64,000 nucleotides of DNA from Mycosphaerella arachidis (lineage: Eukaryota > Ascomycota > Dothideomycetes > Mycosphaerellales > Mycosphaerellaceae), in contig LIHB01000017.1 in NCBI GenBank assembly GCA_001297265.1, positions 1-64,000 of the forward strand, in the 5' to 3' direction. Each line of letters begins with the position of its first letter. The first letter of the stretch is position 1. Below are positions 46,239-58,187 of the stretch, in pieces. The notes beneath the pieces are model-generated. The model was not told the origin of the DNA and made no database searches. It was given only the letters and a program-made list of their open reading frames with translations. Position numbers and translations under genes: made by a program.

Positions 46239-48399
46239 TGCGGCCTGGAGGTGCTTGCAAGAGATGAGTTAACAGGCAAAAGACGTTCCAGATCCATTCA
46301 GCGAGTTGAGCCCGAAGGAAAGTGCGGCATTCTACGGCCACGCTGCAAGCGGCGAAAGCATCACCATGCCCTAATTGCTTTGCTGAACATGGCGGTGTCT
46401 AGTACTGGGCGAATGATCCTCTTCTTTGGATGTCATCCTGGTACGAGTGAATGTGAAAGGTAGGCCAGTCCAGTATGCCATCGGTGCAGGATGCAACTGC
46501 TTCTGGCCGCACGACCAAGACCTCATCGTCCTATCTTGCGCAGGCGTAATCGTTGCGGAGAAGTCGGGGCCTCGAAACTATTCCAGGCGCTTCAGCGATA
46601 TATGGAGGAACTTATCATAAAAATTTCGCCTATCGTAAGAAACCAGACAGCTGGCGCGAATTTCCATGTTGCTGAGGCTGGTCTAAACCTGCCTGGTCAA
46701 GGCCCAAGCTCTTTCATGCGTGTACTGCGCACGTTTCTTTGCTACAGTGGACCGTACCCGGGGTAGTCTGTGGGTACTTACTGTCAGAATGCTCAATGTT
46801 GTCCTCGATGAGTACTCCCGTCTACCGCAGCGCTGAGAGATACCTTTATCATCTGCCAATGCTGACTGTCTCGGTTGGAGAGGCCCAGATTTCTTCAGAG
46901 AGATTTCGTACCGCAACGAGGACGTACCGCTAATGCAGGAACGGCAAGGGTAGTCGTTTTGAGCGCAGAATGGCATGACATGGCTGCACAGATGGCGCGG
47001 CTCGATCCAGGAGACAACCAGGTGTAGTCATAACGGACATGTCAATCGCGCCTGCATGAGTCTTGCTATCCTGGCTTTTGTCAGGTACAGCCGAATATAC
47101 CGCAGCAGGGGTAATGCCTAGGGAGTGTAGAGGCGCAAGCTAGGTGTCATGATCCGGATTGCTCTCGTTAGGGGTCCTCGAAGGGTTGCCATCACTTGTT
47201 ATGCTTCAACGTGCTGGATGCCATTGACTTTGGTGCTGTGGCTGAGGCCAGTGCTTGTCCAGTGCTCTGGTTGGTGTTGTCCGACTTCAATGAAGAAGCT
47301 TCTCTCTTGAGTAATGCAGGAGCTAATACGAAGTCTTTCATGACAGTGCTCGAGTCATTTCTTGTCAGACAATGACGATGCACGACCGCTCCAGACCCTT
47401 TGGCTGACCGGGAGAGTGCACTTTCACTCGACTCAATGACGCTGGTTAAGAAACAGAGTCATGCTCACACTCAAGCCGAGAGAAGATCACGGCTTTGCTG
47501 CAAGTCTTACTTCCCCGAGAGCCGCGACAACCAGCCCAAGTGGGAGGTCTGGCTTGTGGACCAAGATCGACAACGGACAGGCACTGCCATGGTTCTGAAA
47601 CAGGTCAGACATTCCTGACTGTGCACGCAGCATGAATGCTTCGACGATCATCCGTGATGGCTGATCACATGGTGTAGGAACGTCTCTCCTGTGCGACTGC
47701 TCAATGACGAAGTGATGGACAATCGAATGCTGCCCGATTTTGAGCTCCTGCAGCACCAAGGCTTCGATGTGCTCGGTCAGACAGATATCGGCAGAGAGTG
47801 CCGCCAGAGTCAGGAAGTGCTTCTGATCCACATCGAGGGGCTGGAGATCGGTACGTGAGTCGTGGTCTGCAGATCCCGAGCTGTGGTTCGCGGTCGGAAT
47901 TGTTCCTGCATTGGTGCTTTTCTTGGGGAAGCTGTTCCATAGAACGTCTTCTTGGATATCCGACAAATTCGTGCTTCACGAGCATATCGCTGAAGCCCAT
48001 CATCAAAAAGTCACCAGATCAACTATGTTCGAATTCGAGCAACTGATTGCGATCCGTCCGCATAGTGAGGATGGTTGTCTGATGGCGTACGATGATGTCT
48101 GTGGAAGTAGGCCGAGTCATGGTCAGGGTCGTGATGATGACAAGTGTGGAGAGAACATCGAGTCAGTGTCGTGCAGCAAATGGCTCTCCAAATCGACGTC
48201 ACGTCCTAGATCAGCCATCAGCAATGGGGTATATTACCTTGCGTGTAGAGCTTCAGTCAAGGTCATCTCATTTACTAGCATCATACTCAGTAGCCTTCGC
48301 ATGAACCCGGAGTCAGCAATATTTGACCCGGCAAACAACGTCCACCTCACTGCATCAACAGTTCATCAAGTCACAAGCATATCAACCAAAAACAACACC
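46239..48399. other. 2.2 kb gene-poor region
   Basis: A minus-strand frame at 47966-47487 is long (about 159 codons) but starts with TTG and shows no domain. It includes HFLTLAALSADICLTEHIEAL, vaguely like the helical part of BTB proteins. Nothing else is supported. Confidence 0.35.
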
Positions 48400-48732
48400 A
48401 TGGGTTACGGCAACGACTACGGTAACTCCGACCGATCAAGCGGTTACGGCGGTTCGTCTGGCGGAGGCTATGGTGGTTCGTCAGGTGGCGGTAGCAACTA
48501 CGGCGGCTCCGGTGGAGGATACGGCGGTGGCTCCAGCAACAACAACAACCACAATAACAACAACAACAACTCTTCTTATAGCCGCGGTCCAGGTCTCAGC
48601 TCCGAGAAGAAGATGGATATGGCATACGAGACCGGCTACAAGGATGCGATGGACAAGGTCAAGGAGGATTTGATGGGTCAGATCGGTGGTCACAGCAACA
48701 ACAACAACAACAACTACGGCGGCCGCAGGTAG
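48400..48732 (+). CDS. Gly/Asn-rich low-complexity protein
   Basis: ATG 48400 gives 110 residues: about 45 residues of GGYGGSSGGG-type repeats, a poly-Asn block (NNNNHNNNNNN), then a short ordered segment GLSSEKKMDMAYETGYKDAMDKVKEDLMGQ that could form a helix, and a second poly-Asn block ending YGGRR. The Gly/Tyr/Ser composition is typical of aggregation-prone or RNA-granule-associated proteins. No RNA-binding domain is present. The frame is open far upstream, but the Gly-rich start and the ACACC before the ATG favour 48400. Function unknown. Confidence 0.68.
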   Translation: MGYGNDYGNSDRSSGYGGSSGGGYGGSSGGGSNYGGSGGGYGGGSSNNNNHNNNNNNSSYSRGPGLSSEKKMDMAYETGYKDAMDKVKEDLMGQIGGHSNNNNNNYGGRR

Positions 48733-49919
48733 ATTGAGGAAAAGGATGCCAGTCCAAGACATCGACAGAATTTGGAAGACAGGACGTGAGGAGGTATGCC
48801 GTTGAAGCGAAATGTACTATACCAGCGGATTTAGTTCTTGTTTAACATACTGCACTGTGCAGATTTGCATTAAAGAAATACACCGAGCAACCGCTCTCTC
48901 TCACATACTTCCACTCAAATCATTTGACTATCATGTGGGACATTAGATGCCATGCAGAGTTGTACAGTATAAGAGAGCCTCAATCTGGTCATGCGAAAGA
49001 ACTATTTCTCACTGTCGATTGGCATGATCCAAGCGCAGCGGCAGTACCATCAGTGGGCGTCGAATGTACCGACGACCAGATAAAGCGTTCAAACGTGTCA
49101 GAGCGATGACTTGTAAATCGCCGGATATGCGCATTGTCCAGATTGTTGTGTGATGGAGAGAACGAAGCATCTGCAGTCACGAAAGTCTCGAATTGCGACG
49201 GGGAAGATGGAGGCAGCTGAACCATCATGGCTTCCTCTCGACTGCTCCAAAGCACCACTGCTCTCTGCTCCCGTTCAACGATGACACAAGACCATCTTAG
49301 CATCCACTGCACGCATCTGCTCGAGGCAGCATCGCTCGCTACGATCATGTGAAACTTGCCGTACTCACTTCTACCAGACTACACCGGCAAGCGCCCTTCA
49401 CGATCCACCATTGCACGCCGCGACGAACCTCTCTAGAGCGAACGGCTAGCCCTTCCAACTGGCCAAATCGTGCGCGCCAGCAGTAAGAGACATATGAACT
49501 CTAGAGAGAATGTCCGAGCTTGCCGGAACATGTACACCATGAAGGCTCACGGCCTCTGCGCTCTTTGCTTCCGTCTCCCACGTACTATACCTGAACCTGA
49601 ACACATGGGACAGCGCATCGGCTCCTCCGATGATGTAACCAGTGGCGGCAATGTGTTATGCAAAGAGACACAGAAGGATATAGCGGTGACATGGAGTCGG
49701 TGGCAGCGACTCGCGAAGTGCATACAACATATGGAATATGCCTTCGTGCGAGGCTTCAGCAACGTGGTTTGTATGACACGGTCCACGATTATGATGCTAG
49801 TAAATATAGGCGGGGCGCCAGATACGTTGGCATTCACTAAGTGTACAGCATTGAACGAGAAATAATAGATCTCCTTCCTAAAGTCGAGTATAATAATACA
49901 CCACTGTTCTTCTCGGTCA
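48733..49919. other. Intergenic, no supported gene
   Basis: The first 200 bases are probably the 3' untranslated region of the Gly/Asn-rich gene. The rest has only short frames. Confidence 0.4.
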
Positions 49920-50435
49920 GCAGGAGTAACATATTCCAGGCAACTGAACATGCGCAACGTTATAGATTTCCAGCAGGTCCTCGCCGTTCTATTGACTGCC
50001 CTGCAGCCGCGCTTTCTGTTTCGCATCTCTTCCGACCAGTCTCATGGACTGACACCAACTCGCTAATGTCCCCTCTCGCTGGCTGCCAACACAACGGGCT
50101 TCGACGACCCGCGCAACCTGTCGAGAAAAGGTCGCTATATCGATGACACTGGCATGGAGGTCTGCTCCATGTCGCCAGAGTATGTGCCATATCGCCGAAC
50201 GCTCGGGCAGTGCTTCGATTCCTCCTGGGAAGCCACCATGACCATCGCGTTCGCAAGTCTTCGTCGCGGGGAGGTAATATACGAAGATACGCAATACTTG
50301 CTGGCAGATCTTGATCGTTTGCCGTGCAGGACAATCGAGTGTTTCTCAGAAGAGCAGGTGGTTCATGATGATATCGAAGAGCAGAAGCAGACGATGAGCA
50401 TGTGGCTGTTGTTTCAGGAGTTGCAGGAGGTATGA
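49920..50435 (+). pseudogene. Unknown gene relic with in-frame TAA
   Basis: A plus frame reads VIDFQQVLAVLLTALQPRFLF, is cut by TAA at 50064-50066, and continues in the same frame through GFDDPRNLSRKGRYIDDTG, YVPYRRTLGQCFDSSWEATM and a C-terminal helix KQTMSMWLLFQELQEV to a stop at 50435. The protein-like character on both sides of the stop points to a recently disabled gene. No family recognised. CAA to TAA would explain the stop. Confidence 0.42.
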
Positions 50436-51622
50436 TATGCGGACCAGGCACACATCGAATCGTTCCAGGTATTCATGTGCAGACCTTCATTCACAAGACT
50501 CTTGAAAAGCGTCCTGACCAGCAAAAAGCCACGTTCTGTCGCCCTCCTCATCAGTCTTGACATTGTGTTGTTAGACAGAAAAGCGCCTGGAGTTGCAGGA
50601 AGCGAAGATGCTCGCTGGCGGCGTCTTGGAGCCAATATCTCGGAACTCCACTTGCATCCGAAGCTGCGCGCCAAGGTTTGGCTTGCTCGCCCAATACGAA
50701 GCCGTACCAGTTTTGCACGAGCAGAGCACATTTCATTTCTTGACGCTGAGCACAACCAGCAGTACATCGTGAGCAGGCAATCGTTTGGCCCATGGTACAC
50801 CGTCAAGTGAATGGTAGACGTTTTGCAAAAAGTCGTGCGACATTAGGTCTGGAAGCAAGCACGCGGAATCGTGAATGTCGAGCGACATCAGCGCCATCAA
50901 GCACAACCTATTTTTCGGGAAACATCACCAGAGGCCATCAAACCTTCTTGGTGGACGATAGCCAGATCATCTCGGAAGTGTGGCTGCCACATGCGGACCA
51001 CACCTGACCTGTCCTGCTCCAGCACGAAAGATCGTGTGATGTTCTCGCTTTTCCGCTTGATTGATGGCATCGCCGGCCTCCTGCTGCGCCATAAGCGACT
51101 GCGATGCCGGATCTATCGACAAATGTATTCCATCTCTGGTGTCTGCGAATATACATTGTTTGTGCCCTCTTCCGCGGCGTCCACGATGCCTGGTCAGTCG
51201 CATGGCGCTGCTAACAAGTTCGGCCTCACTCGACGCCATGTCAGAGCCAGAGTTATATCAGTGAGTACCAAGCTCATTGAAATTCGGATTGGCAAGGTCG
51301 CTCTACCAACGACAGGTGACAATTGGCTGGCGCGCTACTGTGCGAGATGGCTAAGCCGTTACGACTCAGGGCATCAGTCAAGTACACGCCACTGTTGTGC
51401 GCCTGCTGTATGCTTTTGATCCCGCCCACCTGAATCGTAGTCTGCTGCTCCCCTCGTCCTCCCCCCTACTTGCTGCATCTTCACACCCCACATTCTTTTC
51501 AAGGCGCAAAAGCACTGCGGCAGATCGTATGAACGACATCTAAGACCAGGACAGGAACATCATAACCCACAGATCCATCCTCACTCGACCTCCAGAGCGT
51601 TCTCGAACGCTCGGCCGTCGCC
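50436..51622. other. Intergenic, no supported gene
   Basis: Frames of similar length occur on both strands between 50410 and 50810, neither with a domain. The C/T-rich stretch 51420-51620 is the likely promoter and leader of the NTF2-like gene. Confidence 0.4.
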
Positions 51623-52512
51623 ATGAGATCCTACATTACCCTCACTAGCATTGTCGCTGTCCTCGCCGTCCTCGTCTCCGCAGCACCCAGTCTCGGTCTC
51701 AAACTTTTCAACTGGACCCGCACAGAACAACCACCACCACCGTCATCATCACCATCTTCATCTGAGAAATGCATGACCCCCTCCGAAGCCGAAACAACCG
51801 CCGAAATTTTCCGCCAGCTCATCCAAGAATACAGCCACGAGCTCGCGACAGAAGCACTCACCGAAGACTTTGTCGACTGGGCCTCCTCCGTTAACATTAT
51901 TATCAACAAAGGCGCTGCGGGACCCAAATCCATGGATAAACCTACCTTTGCGAGTAGGGCGGCTTTCATTGATGGGCAGGGGAAGCAGCCGCAGATTCCG
52001 TTTACGAAGATACGGGTTTGGCCCGGGTGTAGGCATGTTGCGATGAGGTGGAAGACGGGGAGGAGTGCGAGTGGGCATTTGACTGAGGTGGATGATATTG
52101 TAAGTCTGTCGAGCAATCCGTGAAGAGTTGCACCTTGACACTCTCGGAATTGCGTCCGCAGAACTAATACTCTATGCCCTAGCCCGTCCACGGCCACGTC
52201 ATCATAGACGTTGTCCCGGCCGAAGAGGGGAATAGATTTGCCTGGCGGATCAAGAATATTTTCTCGGAGTTCAACTCGGGTGCGTGGCTGGTGAATCTGG
52301 GAGTATTCAAGCCGGCCATGTTACCGAATGCGGATGATGTGAGGCATATGAAGGAGTTTGGAGATGATGTGCAGCCGCAGAGTCATCTTGATGGGAGCGG
52401 AGATGCGGAGAATGGGAGGCTTGCGGGAGAGTCTGGGGACGATGGGGAATCGCAGGGGGCTGGCGATGAGACTGCGAGTGAGAGTCGGACTGGAGGGAAG
52501 GGGGATCTTTGA
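51623..52512 (+). CDS. Secreted NTF2-like (SnoaL-like) domain protein
   Basis: Exons 51623-52099 and 52183-52512 join in phase 0 across an 83 bp intron (GTAAGT..CCCTAG), giving 268 residues. Residues 1-20 are a signal peptide (MRSYITLTSIVAVLAVLVSAAP). A Pro/Ser linker leads into a domain beginning KCMTPSEAETTAEIFRQLI, with DFVDWASSVNIIINKG, ASRAAFIDGQGKQPQIPFTK and HVAMRW, the order seen in fungal secreted NTF2-like proteins. The last strands (HVIIDVVP..FAWRIKNIFSEF) are on exon 2. The C-terminal 60 residues are acidic, Gly/Asp/Glu/Ser-rich and probably disordered. NTF2-like folds often bind small hydrophobic ligands; no catalytic set can be assigned. Confidence 0.82.
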
Positions 52513-54145
52513 AGAGGTCTTCTCGAGAGAGTCCGTCAGCCGTCTATCGGTATGCTGCCGGCATGCGATCGGTACACGAGTAGCAGTGTGCCTGCAACTT
52601 CGAGGCAGACAGTTTCAGCTGCTGCAACTGTGTATCGGAGGAGGCTGTTTCGATACGTTAATTTGTACAGTGTTATGCAGGTAATCCTAATGGGAGCGGT
52701 ATGTGCAAGAGTCGAGAGCTTCAAGGACTGCCAGCCCGACATGCTATGCCTGAGCCCGCCTTATCTCTCCATGGCCGCATCATCCGCTCTGGTCTTGTCT
52801 CGATCAACTCAGGTAGGAGGTACGCGGATGAGGAATGATTGCAAGATGAGGAATGATTGCAAGACTTGATTGATTTTGCCGAACGTTATCAAGACCTCGG
52901 GTATCACGAGTCAGTGTAATTTGACTCTTGCGCAGGACTTGACCTTATGTATTTGATTCATGAGTCTCATGACCAAGAAGCTTTTTTGACTCGAGCCTAT
53001 CCCAACTCTCGAGCAACGTGAGTAATGCTTCCTACCAATCTTGTCCGACATGACTAGGGAAGCATGGCTGACTTTCGCAGCTCACGGTCGGCTCAAATCA
53101 TCCGCATCTCTAGCAGCACTCCTTCGTGACCTTGCACAACGAGTTTGCGCAAGCCTGAGTCAAATCGCCTTTGGTAAGAAGTCTGCAACCGATATATAAG
53201 CTTACCAAGCAGAAACAGAACGGTGAGATCGTGGGAAGGAGAGGTATGCGCAGATTGAGTTGCTCTGGATACTGCATTTGCAGACCACAGCCTAGGCTAG
53301 CAAACCTCAATGTATGTCGTCGCTTTGCCAAACTAGTCCATTTGCAAGAATCGAAGTTGGATCATCAATGGTATCGTGTCGCGCGAGTCCATCAAGCATC
53401 GTACAGCCTCCCTCATCACCTGTCGTCCCCTACCTCCCTTTCTCAACTCTTCAACTCCCACTATCCCCGCCTTCCCTCCCTAAGATCTAACACGACCCAG
53501 CCTGCCATACAAGCTGCCTTAGGATCCTAATACTGCCTCTTATAACGCCCGTCCAACACGCCTTATTGTTCTCACAATTACCTTTACTCTTCAAAAACCG
53601 CGCCGCAGCCCATCATTTCATTCCTAGGCGGATACCCCTTCCCGTCCTTCAGGAAGTCGTTGCTATCCACCTGTCCGACATCGAAAATGGTTAGCCATGA
53701 TTGATCAATCCTTAGATACGTAGAATGCATTGCACCCTTCTCACCAGCCTTCACAAGGCCTCGCCATGGCTAAGTCCGCACCATCTCCTCCATCCCTTTA
53801 CTCGAATGTCACCTTCTAGTTTCATCGACTTACTACACTAGCCTACGCATTCAGATCAATCTGTGTCAAAGCCCCACTACTCGTCAACGGATGCCCATTC
53901 GACTCGGTCCAAATCATATTCCTTAACACATCCTATAAGAAGCAGGTATTCCGATAAGGAAGCTCCTCGACAGCAGCACTCTCGTATTCTACTCGAAATA
54001 TAACAACTACAAATAAACTATCCCTATGAAACGGCTCTTCTCCTGGGTTTATCTCCTGTTCGGGACCCTTTCGGCGTACGTCGTAGCTGAAGGCGAATGC
54101 AAATCTAGCACCGCGAAGGTTTGCACAATCTGCCATGGGAGTTTA
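52513..54145. other. 1.6 kb non-coding stretch
   Basis: No gene supported. Composition shifts toward A/T and C after 53400. The short tandem repeat at 52827-52862 is listed separately. Confidence 0.4.
52827..52862 (+). repeat. Two exact copies of an 18 bp unit
   Basis: gatgaggaatgattgcaa occurs twice in direct succession. A minor replication-slippage repeat with no gene over it. Confidence 0.9.
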
Positions 54146-54439
54146 TCTTCCAAGTTCTCTTACTATATACTTTAGATGTCGAAGTTTGGTGGATCTGACG
54201 CAATAGGATGGTGTCACACTTCATCCTTAGGCGCCTTGACATGCCGTCAAGGCAGTGGAGGTTGCTCAAACTCGACTTAATTACACACCCTATTCTATAA
54301 TTTTCTCTTCCAAGTTCTCTTACTATATACTTACGATGTCGAGGTGATCATCTGGAGGTTCAGGATGGTGTCACACTTCACCTGGCTCGTCCACCTTGTC
54401 ATGCGCGCAATACAATGGAGTTTGCTTAAAGCAAACTTG
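54146..54439 (+). repeat. Diverged tandem duplication, about 135 bp copies at 159 bp spacing
   Basis: Copy 1 (54146-54279) and copy 2 (54305-54439) share an identical 27-base start beginning tcttccaagttctctt. Further shared words follow in the same order: gatgtcgag/aa, ggatggtgtcacacttca, then c.tgccg/cgc.a and a Gly-like g.ttgct.aaa..cgact. The region is gene-free. It may be a decayed short interspersed element or a plain tandem duplication. Confidence 0.75.
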
Positions 54440-55179
54440 AGGCTCTTGCACGATAGCTAGTAGAACATACCGTAGCTAGCGACTTGCGTGGCTACGCGAG
54501 CGGAGACAGTATTAAGTAAATATTCCGACATAGTCGTGTCACGATCCAAGCGCGCACTTAGGCTGCAGCCCATCAAACCATAAATGCCAAGACTCATGTG
54601 ACTTTGATTAGGCACCTACAGCCTTTTCTCTATGTAGCACTTTGACTGTATCCGTGCTTTTGTTGAATCCAATTGGCACTTCGAAGGAGCGCACGTCACC
54701 CAATCGATATCGATGCTAAGGAGGGTCAGCCAATCAATGCTAACGATGCTGTGGTTGAACAACCTTGTTAGGAATTTGTTAAACAGAGAAATGCAAAGCT
54801 CAGCTTGTAGCGATCTCGACGCATCAACTCTTGTGTTTAAAGACCAAGAATTGCGTTATCTAGAGTATTTATAAGTTGGTCAAGCTAGATGCCTTAGGCC
54901 TTCACGGACCTCGGATCTGCATCGTGAAAGCAATTGTGTAGCGACGCGGAGGCAAGAAGCCACGCCCGGGTTATGGCGAGTTTGATGAGGTGCAGAAGCG
55001 GCGGGGGAACCAGTATCGAAAACTCGCCGCGAAGAAATCTGCAAAGAGAAGACGAAGAAACTACGGTTTGCTGAGGCAAGCAATGCGTCAAGGCCGGACA
55101 ACGAAAGTAACGAGACTTACCAAGTTGTCCCAACTTCTCGCTCGTGCAATAAGCCAGGTGTTCTGATTTGTTCGCCTTC
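54440..55179. other. Intergenic, 3' side of the dehydrogenase gene
   Basis: No gene supported. The region from about 54880 to 55140 contains minus-strand frames without a start or domain. Confidence 0.4.
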
Positions 55180-56450
55180 TTATGCAGCCGCCTTAATCTC
55201 CTGCTGCTTAACCTCATCCTTACCACCCATCTTAAACACAATCTTATGCACCTTCCTTTGCTCGAAATCCCTGTAAGCCTGCGGCGCCTCTTCTATCGAC
55301 ATGGTCTTTCCGCAGAGGAAGGCGACTTTCTTCTGCTCTTGGACGAGGAGGGCGAGGGCGTCTTCGAAGATGGAGCGGACTGGACAGCGGCCGAACGCCA
55401 TGCTGACGTTTTTGCCGTAGAGCATGAGACCGTTGACTTCCCACTTTTCGGTGCTGGATTCTGGTTAGTGGTTTAGGTGGGAGGGGATTGGATGTGATAC
55501 TCACTGCACGCCGATGGAGCTGATGGCGCCCCATGGTCGGATCATGTCGAAGCCCATTTGCCATGCGTCCGCGTGTCCGACCACTTCCATGACGACGTCT
55601 GCACCTCTTCCATTTGATGCATCCTTGATCTTCTGCACTGGGTTGTCGTTCAGGTGGATTGGGATCGCGCCCAATGCTTTCGCCTGCTCCAATCTTTCCG
55701 GCACGCTGTCGATGGCGTACACCGTCTTGACCATCGTCAGAGCACACGTGATGGCGCAGATACCGACCGGGCCACATCCAATGCAGACAACGGTATATTC
55801 GTCGCGGTCGCGCTGAGGCAGATCTTTGAGGTATCGTGCTGCGGCAAAGTACCCGGTCGGAAAGATGTCGCTCATAAGGACGAGCATCTCTTCCGGGATG
55901 CCAGAGGGAGTCTTGACGAAGGTGGTGTCGGCGAGAGGACAGCGGACGTATTCGGCTTGGCCGCCGTCGATGGTGTTGGCTGGCGCTGAGTTGCCGAAGA
56001 GCTCGCCTTTTGCGCATCGCGATGCCTGGCCACGGACGCAGTAGTAGCAGTCGCCACAGGCTGTGTAGAAGGGCACGACGACCTATATTGCCCTCTTGTC
56101 AGCCGTGTCGTGCTCTTCTTCCTGGTATCGCTGTTTCTCACCTTGTCGCCAATGTTGAACTTCTTCACACCATCGCCCTTTTCCACAACCTCACCAACAA
56201 ACTCGTGCCCGCAGATGAAGTTGGGTGGGCATTTCAGGTGGCCGCGGTAGAAGTGCAGGTCGCTGCCGCAGAGGGCTGTGCTGGAGACCTTGAGGATGGC
56301 ATCGGTTGGGTTCTTGAGCTGTGGGTACGGACGGTCTTCGACGACGACCTACTGTGAGGGTTAATGGCAGGTTCGAGAACTGTATCACGCGAAACAAACC
56401 TCGTAATCGCCCTTGAACACGACGGCTCGCATGGTAGTTGGCTTGGACAT
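55180..56450 (-). CDS. Zinc-dependent medium-chain alcohol dehydrogenase
   Basis: Four exons (56450-56400, 56348-56142, 56082-55505, 55453-55180) with introns of 51, 59 and 51 bp join in phase to 369 residues, normal for the family. Catalytic zinc ligands: Cys44 in ALCGSDLH, His65 and Glu66 in CGHEF. Structural zinc site: C95-x2-C98-x2-C101-x7-C109. Nucleotide-binding loop: CIGCGPVG (about 187-193). GVHTEKW spans the last splice. These features fit a glutathione-independent formaldehyde- or sugar-alcohol-type dehydrogenase acting in the cytosol with NAD(P). The substrate is not decidable by eye. The first acceptor was chosen as cagTAG over the earlier CAG because the latter would leave a stop in frame. 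Confidence 0.92.
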
Positions 56451-56989
56451 GTTGGCTGGAATGTTATGCGATGAATGACGACCTGGATGGATCTGGCTGG
56501 CTACAAATGTGAAGATGCTGTCGTCTCTCCTACCTTTCCACCTCTAGGATGTCACTCAAGAAGGACAGATGAGGGGTAGTCGTATTACTGCTCCTCCTTC
56601 GAGCTGGCCCCGCTCGCAGCAAGATGAACGAACATGGTGCTGTCCCTGTTCCGCGGTTGCGGAAGAGAGCGAAAGTGGCAGACCTCGGCGGGAAGACCTT
56701 CAAAGCCATGTCTGGTGTGGCATTTGTGCTGCTCTGGCTGGTAATGGAGAAGGTCGGGCATATGAAGTGCCATTGGCGCTGTGTTTAATTTGTGCTGCGA
56801 ATGTCATCGTGCATTGGCTGAGAAACAGGGGCTGTTAAGTGCGATCTCGCTCGGTCCGGAGACTTGGAGAACATCGGCTACCGGGAATAACTGTTTCGAC
56901 ATGCCTAGTAGTGCAAGGGGCCTCAACAGCCCTCCTCACCTCGATGATCATCAGCAGCACCGACAAGTCCTTTACATTGCCGCAGCAGA
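56451..56989. other. 5' flank of the dehydrogenase gene
   Basis: Probably holds the promoter of the minus-strand dehydrogenase. An AGGGGCTG word at 56826, related to the repeats further right, is present. No gene supported. Confidence 0.4.
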
Positions 56990-57130
56990 CTTAGGGGGCG
57001 CCTACGGTAGGAGGGGCCCCTGAGCGAGGGAGGCATTCGTGGGAGACTTAAGGGCAGCGGAGGGCTGGGGGTTGGGTATTCACCATTGTACAGGATTCGA
57101 TTGATAAGTCAGATCAGGGGCTGCACATGG
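56990..57130 (+). repeat. Left arm of inverted repeat
   Basis: Starts at gggggcgcctacggtagg and ends at caggggctgcacatgg. A related GGGGGCTGCCTATAG word follows immediately at 57137-57152. Confidence 0.75.
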
Positions 57131-57645
57131 CCGAAAATGGGGGCTGCCTATAGACGAGACCGAGCGAAGTACAAGCGGCAATTGCTGCTCCATATCTGAT
57201 GCTGCCTCTGTATGGTCTTTCGCGCATCGCATACAAGGCGCACGAACAGAGACGGCTATTGAAATAGGATATAAAATCACTGCTGTGGAAGGTAGGAACC
57301 ACACTGAAGAACAAAACCCTATGGGATAGCGTGTATCTACAGACAGAATCGCCGGTGATGGTGTAAATTAGAAGAGACGTCGAAAGGTGCTTGATCAACC
57401 AAACCCGGTCACGTGACACAATGACGTGGTCCATCCGCTGAGCTTTCTGACGCCTGCCATTCTCAACAATAAATTCACAATATTCGACGCATGAGTGAAC
57501 CCTTGTAACGTATCATTCGATGCCGGCCCGATTTGGGCGCCGCGTGCGCTGATCCATTTGAGCCATGTTGCGTTCCATCCTATGGACAGAGATAGGGACG
57601 GTTTCTGTTCTTGTACAGAGCTAGCGCAGGCTCCGGTCATTCTTC

Positions 57646-57885
57646 CTAGCAGTTGCCCCGCTTCTGCTCACCGCAGTGTTTGTCGTACGGGCCTAGAGGT
57701 ATGGGCTTTTTGGTATTTGGGCCCAGCCGTGGATCCGCTCGATTACGCTCAGGGTCCGGCTGAATGACATAGCGCCGGAAGGTCAATCCCTGCCCCGTAG
57801 GCGACCGACTAGCATCAAGGACCGATCCGACCGGAAGAGCACTTGTAGATGCTGCAATGAAGATCACACCAAGTAGGAACCTCAT
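57646..57885 (-). CDS. Small secreted protein, 79 residues
   Basis: ATG 57885, single exon. Residues 1-16 form a clear signal peptide (MRFLLGVIFIAASTSA) followed by LPVG. The mature peptide of about 62 residues is basic and Pro/Arg-rich, with an internal dibasic-like stretch (NTKKPIPLGPYDKHC) and two Cys near the end (KHC..RGNC) able to form one disulphide. No family is recognised. Size, secretion and position between inverted repeats are typical of candidate effectors or secreted peptides, but no activity can be inferred. Confidence 0.62.
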   Translation of the reverse strand: MRFLLGVIFIAASTSALPVGSVLDASRSPTGQGLTFRRYVIQPDPERNRADPRLGPNTKKPIPLGPYDKHCGEQKRGNC

Positions 57886-58187
57886 AGCGCCGGTAGCCTC
57901 TATAGGTGTTAGACTAAGAAACGGGTGTGATAAGTCAAGGCTTACAAGGATTTGACTGAAGTTGAGATCGGTAAAGGACAGTATAGGGCTCTTCTCAATC
58001 TCTGGATTGCTGCTCGAGATTCTTGCTCTGGATTCCAGATTCTTCGCAAGAAGAGTAAGTAGAAGAGCATTATATATTCAACAATCTCGTGAGCATTATT
58101 TTATTCTCCTGGCATAGTCCCAGTGAGCCTTTAACTTTTTGTTGAGCTATGCTCTAGAGCGCTACGTCTAAAGGCATCCCCCATTTC

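Noticed and set aside
55244..56017. 257-codon minus frame over the zinc dehydrogenase
   Set aside because: Out-of-frame shadow; the spliced dehydrogenase explains the region fully.
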